Shown: positions 58,684 to 64,000 of the stretch, in pieces | Layout of the letters: each line of letters starts with the position of its first letter | Position numbering within the stretch: position 1 is the first letter of the stretch | Origin: Lentisphaerota bacterium | Lineage (GTDB): Bacteria > Verrucomicrobiota > Lentisphaeria > Oligosphaerales > JABHEG01 | Length of the DNA: 64,000 bases | Reading direction: 5' to 3' | Assembly (NCBI GenBank): GCA_018676675.1 | Contig: JABHEG010000065.1 | Span: 62,001 to 126,000, forward strand | Program-made: the position numbers and the translations under genes | The notes under the pieces: generated by a model | The model's database searches: none | The model's input: the letters and a program-made list of their open reading frames with translations, nothing else | What the model was told of the DNA's origin: nothing

Positions 58684-59424
58684 CTACATCACCAGTCCGC
58701 CATCGATGTTAATCGTCTGGCCGGTTACATACGCGGAATCCGGGCCGGCGAGGAAGCAGACAACCCGGGCGACATCATCCGGTGTCCCTGGACGGCGAAG
58801 CGGAATGGCGGTAAGAAACGCATCACGTGCCTCAGCGGAGAGCTTCTCAGTCATGTCCGTCTGGATATATCCCGGGGCAACAGCATTGACCGTAATATTC
58901 CGCGCCGCAAGCTCCTTGGCTGCTGTCTTGGTCAGCCCGATCACACCCGCTTTGGAGGCGCTGTAGTTCGCCTGCCCTGCGTTGCCCATCACCCCGACCA
59001 CCGAAGCGATGTTGACAATCTTGCCACTCCGAGCCTTCATCATCGGACGAGCCACCGCTTTGATGCAATTGAACGTCCCTTTCAGATTGACCGCAAGGAC
59101 CAGGTCCCACTCCGACTCCTTCATCCGGATCAGAAGGTTGTCACGTGTGATGCCGGCGTTGTTTACGAGAATGTCGACCCCAGAAAAGGCCTCCACCACC
59201 TCGGACACCATGCGCCCCACGTCCTCGACATTGGCCACGTCGGCGGCGAACGCCTGGGACTCAATCCCGCGCGCTCTGAATCCCTCGGCTGCTTCCTCCG
59301 CAGTCTCCTGCAGAATATCAACGACAGCAAGGCGTGCGCCTTCCTGAGCCAGAGCTTCGCAGATGCACAGCCCAATGCCGCGTGCGCCTCCCGTAACGAT
59401 GGCAACTTTTCCCTCAAGTTTCAT
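58684..59424 (-). CDS. fabG: 3-oxoacyl-ACP reductase (246 aa)
   Basis: FabG reduces 3-oxoacyl-ACP with NADPH in the fatty acid cycle. It is a short-chain dehydrogenase with TGGARGIG at 11-18, NNAG at 88-91, and the catalytic Ser141, Tyr154 and Lys158 (YSASK). ATG 59424 (MKLEGKVAIVTGG) is preferred over an upstream in-frame start because AAAGGAG lies about 8 bases before it. Length is normal. It is 72 bases behind fabD. Confidence 0.97.
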   Translation of the reverse strand: MKLEGKVAIVTGGARGIGLCICEALAQEGARLAVVDILQETAEEAAEGFRARGIESQAFAADVANVEDVGRMVSEVVEAFSGVDILVNNAGITRDNLLIRMKESEWDLVLAVNLKGTFNCIKAVARPMMKARSGKIVNIASVVGVMGNAGQANYSASKAGVIGLTKTAAKELAARNITVNAVAPGYIQTDMTEKLSAEARDAFLTAIPLRRPGTPDDVARVVCFLAGPDSAYVTGQTINIDGGLVM

Positions 59425-59496
59425 TGTCCGACTCCTTTGTTCGGCTGGCTGAAATCTGTCTACCCGACTCGGCGGCATGCCGACGGGATGCGACGC

Positions 59497-60420
59497 TCAG
59501 AGGGCCGCGACAACAGCGGCGACATCTTCGGCATTGGCCACGTTGTAGGTCGGGAAGCGACGATCAATTCGCCTCATGAAGCCGCTCAGGACTTTGCCCG
59601 GGCCAAACTCGATCAGGGCCTCGATCCCTGTTCCCATCATCGCTCGCACACAATCTTCCCACCGCACACTCCCCGTCACCTGCCGACGGAGATTATCACG
59701 AATGGCATCCGGATCACTGACCAGTTCGCCAACGGCATTCTGCGCAACCGCACACCCAGGGACAGCGAAAGGGGTCTCCGCCAGGACACCGGCGAACGCC
59801 TCGGCCGCGGGAGCCATCAGGCGGGAATGGAAAGCCCCGTCCACCTGCAGCATGATAATCCTCGCCACACCTGCTGCGCTCAACCCTTCGACCGTCTTCT
59901 CAACCCCAGCCTTTTCGCCACTGATCACAATCTGCCCCGGACAGTTGAGATTGGCCACGTCAATGCTGTTCTCGGTGCAGAGCTGCTGCACCAACTCAAG
60001 TTCCGCGTTCAGCACAGCAGCCATTGCGCCATCCGACGCTCTGCAGGCCTCTCCCATCAGGGCACCGCGGGTAGCAACCAGCTTCAGTCCCTGGCTGAAT
60101 TCCAGGGCGCCAGCGGTCGTGAGGGCACCGAATTCGCCCAAACTTAACCCACCACAGGCAACAGGTTCCAGTTCGACCTGCTCACGAAGTGCCGCCACAC
60201 ACGCCAGAGACATCGTGTAGATGGCGGGTTGGCACGTGGCACTCTCGGTCAACGCCTCGAGGGGACCGTCGAAACAGAGGGTAGAAAGCTCCCGCCCCAA
60301 AACCGTGTCAGCCATCTCAAACAGAGCCCGAGCGCCAGCAGACTGCTCGGCCAGATCTCTCCCCATTCCCACACGCTGAGCGCCCTGCCCCGCAAACATG
60401 AAACCTACGCGCTTAGCCAT
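59497..60420 (-). CDS. fabD: Malonyl-CoA:ACP transacylase (307 aa)
   Basis: FabD moves malonyl from CoA to ACP. The nucleophile Ser93 is in GLSLGEF; most enzymes have GHSLGE, so the residue before the Ser is Leu, not His. The rest of the site is present: Gln12 (AGQGAQ), Arg118 (VATRGAL) and His198 (GAFHSRLM). The ribosome site AGGAGG lies 7 bases before the ATG. From memory this GLSLGE form also occurs in Chlamydiae and Planctomycetes. Confidence 0.96.
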   Translation of the reverse strand: MAKRVGFMFAGQGAQRVGMGRDLAEQSAGARALFEMADTVLGRELSTLCFDGPLEALTESATCQPAIYTMSLACVAALREQVELEPVACGGLSLGEFGALTTAGALEFSQGLKLVATRGALMGEACRASDGAMAAVLNAELELVQQLCTENSIDVANLNCPGQIVISGEKAGVEKTVEGLSAAGVARIIMLQVDGAFHSRLMAPAAEAFAGVLAETPFAVPGCAVAQNAVGELVSDPDAIRDNLRRQVTGSVRWEDCVRAMMGTGIEALIEFGPGKVLSGFMRRIDRRFPTYNVANAEDVAAVVAAL

Positions 60421-60494
60421 TGGAGGACCTCCTGCTCAGTTAATTACCTGAAATAGAAACGACGGAAAGAAAAAACACGTGAGCGAGGGCAAAC

Positions 60495-61484
60495 TCACCA
60501 GCGCAGGAGCAGCGCTCCCCATGTGAGGCCGCCCCCAAAAGCTGTCAACAACACGTAGTCGTCCTTCGAGACAAGCTCCCCGCGAGCAATCTCATCGAGG
60601 GCAATGGGAATCGTTGCCGCGGACGTGTTGCCGTACCGGTCCAGGTTCATGAACACGCGTTCAGTTGGGATCCCGAGGCGCTTCCCAACCCCCAGAATAA
60701 TGCGGGTGTTGGCTTGGTGGGGAACCAGCCAACGCACCTGATCAATCGAGATGCCGGCGTCAGCCATGACGCTTTCGCATGACTCGACCATCGCGTTGAC
60801 AGCAAGTCGGAATACCTCCCGGCCCTTCATCTGCAAACAATTAAGGCGCTGATCAAGCCGCTCATGGGTCAACGGCATGGCCGTTCCACCAGCCGGAACC
60901 CCTAACAGTTCCGCGAACTCACCATTAGCTCCCAGCTTGCACGCCAGCAAGCCGTTGTCGTCACTCGGCACGCGTCTGAGAACAGCCGCCCCGGCCCCGT
61001 CACCAAACAGGATGCAGGTCGTCCGGTCCGTCCAGTCCAGGAGTGTGGAGAACTTCTCCGCGCCGACAAGCAAAGCGTTCTCAAACATCCCGCTCTGCAG
61101 CATTCCAGAAGCTACCTGAAACCCGTAAACGAACCCGGAACACGCCGCCTCGAGACTGAAACAGGCTGCATTCGTTGCTCCAAGCTTCCGCTGGAGGAAA
61201 CACCCGGTATTCGGGAAAATGCAATCAGGCGACGACGTTGCAACAATGATCAGGTCAATGTCGTCAGGCGCCATTCCTGCTGCCTCGAGGGCCTTCAAGG
61301 AAGCCTCGTAAGCAAGGGACGAAGTCGGCTGGTCATCGGCAGCAATGTGCCGAGTCTTGATGCCGGTCCTCGCCAGGATCCACTCGTCCGAGGTGTCGAC
61401 CATCTCCTCAAGATCATGGTTGGTGAGCACCTTGGGCGGCGCGTAGGACCCCGTGCCGACAATCCGAACCCCATACTGTCCCAT
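60495..61484 (-). CDS. fabH: 3-oxoacyl-ACP synthase III (329 aa)
   Basis: FabH starts fatty acid synthesis by condensing acetyl-CoA with malonyl-ACP. The triad is Cys115 (LEAACSGFVYG), His256 (VPHQANT) and Asn286 (RYGNTSAA). ATG 61484 gives MGQYGVRIVGTGSYAP, the usual family beginning; an upstream GTG directly after the plsX stop would add 11 residues. No strong ribosome site precedes the ATG, so translation coupled to plsX is possible. It lies between plsX and fabD, a common order. Confidence 0.96.
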   Translation of the reverse strand: MGQYGVRIVGTGSYAPPKVLTNHDLEEMVDTSDEWILARTGIKTRHIAADDQPTSSLAYEASLKALEAAGMAPDDIDLIIVATSSPDCIFPNTGCFLQRKLGATNAACFSLEAACSGFVYGFQVASGMLQSGMFENALLVGAEKFSTLLDWTDRTTCILFGDGAGAAVLRRVPSDDNGLLACKLGANGEFAELLGVPAGGTAMPLTHERLDQRLNCLQMKGREVFRLAVNAMVESCESVMADAGISIDQVRWLVPHQANTRIILGVGKRLGIPTERVFMNLDRYGNTSAATIPIALDEIARGELVSKDDYVLLTAFGGGLTWGALLLRW

Positions 61485-61517
61485 AATACTCGCTTTCTTG
61501 TCGCCGCGAAGACACAC

Positions 61518-62570
61518 TCAGCCGTCTGGCTGGCCCTTGACGTCGACTTCAGGGCCCAACCCCAGATGTTCTATGCGCTCGACGATATGCTCATTCACCT
61601 GATGCAGGATGAACTCCCCGGCAACCCGGAGAGCGTTCGTGACTGCGCGAGGAGATGAGGAGCCGTGCCCGATGATGCAGACACCATTGACTCCCAACAG
61701 AGGCGCTCCACCATACTCCGCGTAGTCGGTGACCTGCTTGAGTTCTCGATATGCATTCCGCGATAGTAGGTAACCCAGTTTGCGCAGAGACGTTTTCTCT
61801 AGATTCCGCCGGAGAATGTGGGATACTGCTTTCGCCAGACTCTCACAACACTTGAGGGTCACGTTACCTACAAAACCGTCACATACCACAACGTCCACCT
61901 CGCCGCCAAAAAGATCATGTCCCTCCACATTGCCGACAAAGCGGATGTTATCCAGCCGACTCAGGAGTTTGAATGTCTCCTTGCTGAGCTCGTTGCCCTT
62001 GGTCTCTTCGCCACCGACGCTCAGAACGCCGATGCGCGGGTTAGCGTGCCCCAAAATGCGCCTCGCATACACATCGCCCATAATCGCGTAGTGCACAAGG
62101 TGCATTGGCTTGCAGTCCACAGTCGCACCGGCGTCCAGCAGAACAAACGGACCGGTGGGGGAAGGGAAGATCGTGGCAATACCGGGCCGCTCCACACCAG
62201 CGAGCATGCGCAGCTTCACCACGGTCGAGGCCACAGCGGCTCCCGTGTTACCAGCACTGACTACGGCCCCGGCCCGCCCGTCTTTCACAAGCCCGACGGC
62301 AACGTTGATGGACGAATCGCGCTTGCTGCGCAGGGCAGTCGCAGGTGCATCATCCATCGCGACAGCTTGGCTGGCATGGACGATCTCAAGCCGGGAATCG
62401 CCCGCGATGTCAACCCGCGCAAGCTCCTGGCTGAGCACGGCTTCGTCACCCACCAGCAGAAACGCGCAGGGGTCGGCAAAAACGTCATCGTTGAGCGCCG
62501 CCGCGACACCTTCGATGATAGCACGGGGAGCGAAATCCCCCCCCATGGCATCGACCGCTATCGTCAGCAT
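61518..62570 (-). CDS. plsX: Phosphate acyltransferase PlsX (350 aa)
   Basis: PlsX makes acyl-phosphate from acyl-ACP for the first acylation of glycerol-3-phosphate by PlsY. The start AVDAMGGDFAPRAIIEG and the segments VSAGNTGA, ERPGIATIFP, NVEGHDLFGG and DVVVCDGFVGNVTLK are family signatures. Length is normal. Its ATG at 62570 follows directly on the rpmF stop, so the two are probably translated in coupling. No PlsY or PlsC is in the window. Confidence 0.97.
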   Translation of the reverse strand: MLTIAVDAMGGDFAPRAIIEGVAAALNDDVFADPCAFLLVGDEAVLSQELARVDIAGDSRLEIVHASQAVAMDDAPATALRSKRDSSINVAVGLVKDGRAGAVVSAGNTGAAVASTVVKLRMLAGVERPGIATIFPSPTGPFVLLDAGATVDCKPMHLVHYAIMGDVYARRILGHANPRIGVLSVGGEETKGNELSKETFKLLSRLDNIRFVGNVEGHDLFGGEVDVVVCDGFVGNVTLKCCESLAKAVSHILRRNLEKTSLRKLGYLLSRNAYRELKQVTDYAEYGGAPLLGVNGVCIIGHGSSSPRAVTNALRVAGEFILHQVNEHIVERIEHLGLGPEVDVKGQPDG

Positions 62571-62753
62571 CTATTCCGCCGTGATCGAGATGACCTGGCG
62601 TCCGCCGTAGCTACCGCAACTCGGACAGACCCGATGGGGCATCCGGGTGCCGCCGCACATCGGACAGGTCGTGACCTGCATTCCCCGATAGCGGTTCGCA
62701 GCCTTACGGTGCCGAATCCGACGCTTGCTTACCCTATTCTGTTGAACAGCCAT
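62571..62753 (-). CDS. rpmF: Ribosomal protein bL32 (60 aa)
   Basis: This is a small basic large-subunit protein. The N terminus MAVQQNRVSKRRIRHRK is basic, and the four cysteines C30, C33, C43 and C46 (CPMC ... CPSC) form the zinc-type version. ATG 62753 is preferred over an upstream in-frame start by length and family pattern, with an AGGCG site nearby. It is coupled to plsX, as in many bacteria, and is behind the YceD gene (93 bases). Confidence 0.96.
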   Translation of the reverse strand: MAVQQNRVSKRRIRHRKAANRYRGMQVTTCPMCGGTRMPHRVCPSCGSYGGRQVISITAE

Positions 62754-62846
62754 TTCGCCTAACTCCACATAAACGCAACACAGGCCCAGCCGGCAAGCTG
62801 GTACCAATCAGGACTGACAAGGGCCAATCCCTCTGTTCTCCGTCAC

Positions 62847-63368
62847 TCATTCAGAAGCGCGGGACTCCTCAGGGCCAAGCTCATCCCCCAGGCGGTTCAG
62901 CCCGTCCAGGGCGGCCCAAGGGCCCTCGGAACTCTCCGGCAACGTGCACGTGCACGCACCTTTATTCAGATCCTGCCCGCACCCCGGACACAACCCGCAG
63001 CACTCCAAGCGGCACAGATGCCGTTGAGGAAAAGCTAATAAAATATCCTCGCGGACCCCCTCCGTCAAGTCAATCTCACCCGCCTCAACGCCTTCGAACA
63101 GATGACACACATCTTCCGTCACGATCGGTAGGTCGTATTCTCCCAGGCAACGGTCACACCGGCAACGCAGTCGACTCTCCAGGCGGCCCTGGGCCAAAAC
63201 CTCATTGCTGAGAGGGGTGACCTGAAGCTCGAATCGCACGGGCTCCGGGCACGACACCAACTCACTGTCGGCAATCCCCAGCTGGCTGAAGGAAACCTGC
63301 CCACGCAACGTGACGCCCGAAGCCGGCAGGTTGAAAACCAGGACACGCAACTGGGCTACATCACTCAT
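62847..63368 (-). CDS. YceD/DUF177 family protein (173 aa)
   Basis: The family is usually found directly before rpmF and is linked to rRNA or ribosome biogenesis in E. coli and plants; its reaction is unknown. This copy has extra cysteines: C69, C71 and C74 (CRCDRC) and C124, C127, C130, C139 and C141 (CGLCPGCGQDLNKGACTC), which suggest zinc binding. Its ATG at 63368 overlaps the coaD stop by 4 bases (ATGA). Confidence 0.88.
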   Translation of the reverse strand: MSDVAQLRVLVFNLPASGVTLRGQVSFSQLGIADSELVSCPEPVRFELQVTPLSNEVLAQGRLESRLRCRCDRCLGEYDLPIVTEDVCHLFEGVEAGEIDLTEGVREDILLAFPQRHLCRLECCGLCPGCGQDLNKGACTCTLPESSEGPWAALDGLNRLGDELGPEESRASE

Positions 63369-63862
63369 ACCGGGTCACGAAACCTCTCTTCGAGGGCACG
63401 GGCCACAACGTCAGGCACAAATGGCAGAATGTCGCCCTTCATGCGAGCAAGTTGGCAAATCATCGTGGAGCTCACGAAGGAGTACTTCGGGCTGGGCATC
63501 AGGAAAACAGTCTCACAGTCCGGGGACAGCTCGCGGTTCATCAGAGCCATCTGGAACTCAAACTCAAAGTCCGACACAGCACGCAACCCCCGAACAACGG
63601 CCACGGCCCCAAAATCCCGGACAGCGTCCACAAGCAAACCAGAGAAGCACGCGATATCGACACCATCCAGCTCTCCGCAGGTCGCCCGAAGGTGCTGCAC
63701 GCGCTCTTCTACCGTGAAGATGGGGGCCTTGGCCTGATTACGCCCAACGGCCACGATCACACGGTCGAACAGATGAACAGCCCGTCCAATGACGTCCAAG
63801 TGTCCGTTGGTGACCGGATCAAAGGAACCGGGGCACAGGGCAGTGCGAAACGCTTTCGTCAT
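63365..63862 (-). CDS. coaD: Phosphopantetheine adenylyltransferase (165 aa)
   Basis: CoaD makes dephospho-CoA from 4'-phosphopantetheine and ATP, the penultimate step of CoA synthesis; CoA later gives the ACP prosthetic group. The nucleotidyltransferase motif is GSFDPVTNGH (12-21), followed by VVRGLRAVSDFEFEFQMALM near 88-107 and YSFVSSTMI for the second ATP motif. The length is normal. No clear ribosome site lies before the ATG. The gene overlaps the YceD gene by 4 bases. Confidence 0.97.
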   Translation of the reverse strand: MTKAFRTALCPGSFDPVTNGHLDVIGRAVHLFDRVIVAVGRNQAKAPIFTVEERVQHLRATCGELDGVDIACFSGLLVDAVRDFGAVAVVRGLRAVSDFEFEFQMALMNRELSPDCETVFLMPSPKYSFVSSTMICQLARMKGDILPFVPDVVARALEERFRDPV

Positions 63863-64000
63863 GAATTAACCATCGTTTGGGCTCACCCGTTGACAGGCTG
63901 GACCCTCACCATCACCATGAGGTACGCCAGAAGCCTGCCCCAACCGTTCGATGCAAGTTGAGGACCATAGCCTTTGCACATGCCTCCCGCAAGTCTAGGA
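63863..64000 (-). other. Window-edge fragment with two open frames, no identified gene
   Basis: On the minus strand two frames are open from the window edge. One stops at 63912-63914 (28 codons, ending VGAGFWRTSW) and the other at 63883-63885 (38 codons, ending VRVQPVNG). Either could be the C terminus of a gene upstream of coaD (often rsmD or recG in bacteria), but neither shows a recognised motif and composition does not decide between them. Confidence 0.35.

Overview
The window is a GC-rich chromosomal segment of a Gram-negative bacterium (lipoprotein, outer-envelope style secreted proteins, type II fatty acid synthesis). The mix of LamG, CARDB, HAF and glycine-rich surface modules and the GLSLGE form of the FabD nucleophile motif would suit a PVC-superphylum or Hydrogenedentes-like lineage, but the sequence alone does not settle the phylum. 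There are three parts.

Left edge (1-1873): the 5' part of guaA on the minus strand runs off the window. It is followed by a 1.29-kb stretch with no convincing gene but with several hairpins and a terminator-like element on the plus strand.

Centre (1874-50266, plus strand): two genes in a row, 72 bases apart, encode secreted multidomain proteins of 2,397 and 13,708 residues. The second is one uninterrupted 41-kb reading frame. Both have signal peptides, and both end in the same C-terminal module, a pair of units with a 'GWNLVS' start and a 'GYW' end. They share a second module, here called the FDG module (core GDEIGVFDG-x-LCVG). In the giant, LamG (concanavalin-like) domains occur first as a tandem array. 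Then they appear nested, always at the same place, inside Ig-like domains and inside FDG modules. The giant also carries an internal duplication of about 7.4 kb (20789-28317 and 30062-37329) and a second set of repeat units that share a header (37336, 42379, 46399). No catalytic domain, outer-membrane barrel, LPXTG, PEP-CTERM or dockerin signal was seen. The two proteins are best read as a pair of very large cell-surface or matrix/adhesion proteins that probably use a common sorting domain.

Right part (50479-63862, minus strand): a compact run of 14 genes for lipid and envelope biogenesis, transcribed right to left: coaD, a YceD/DUF177 gene, rpmF, plsX, fabH, fabD, fabG, acpP, fabF, a LysM lipoprotein gene, a 7TM-HD (PgpH-like) phosphodiesterase gene, ybeY, a CNNM/CorC-type CBS protein gene, and a fusion of two CDP-alcohol phosphatidyltransferase domains. 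CoaD makes the precursor of the ACP prosthetic group, PlsX to FabF build acyl chains, and the last gene probably makes two phospholipid head-group products. This run converges on the giant gene. No secretion machinery for the giant proteins is encoded in the window.
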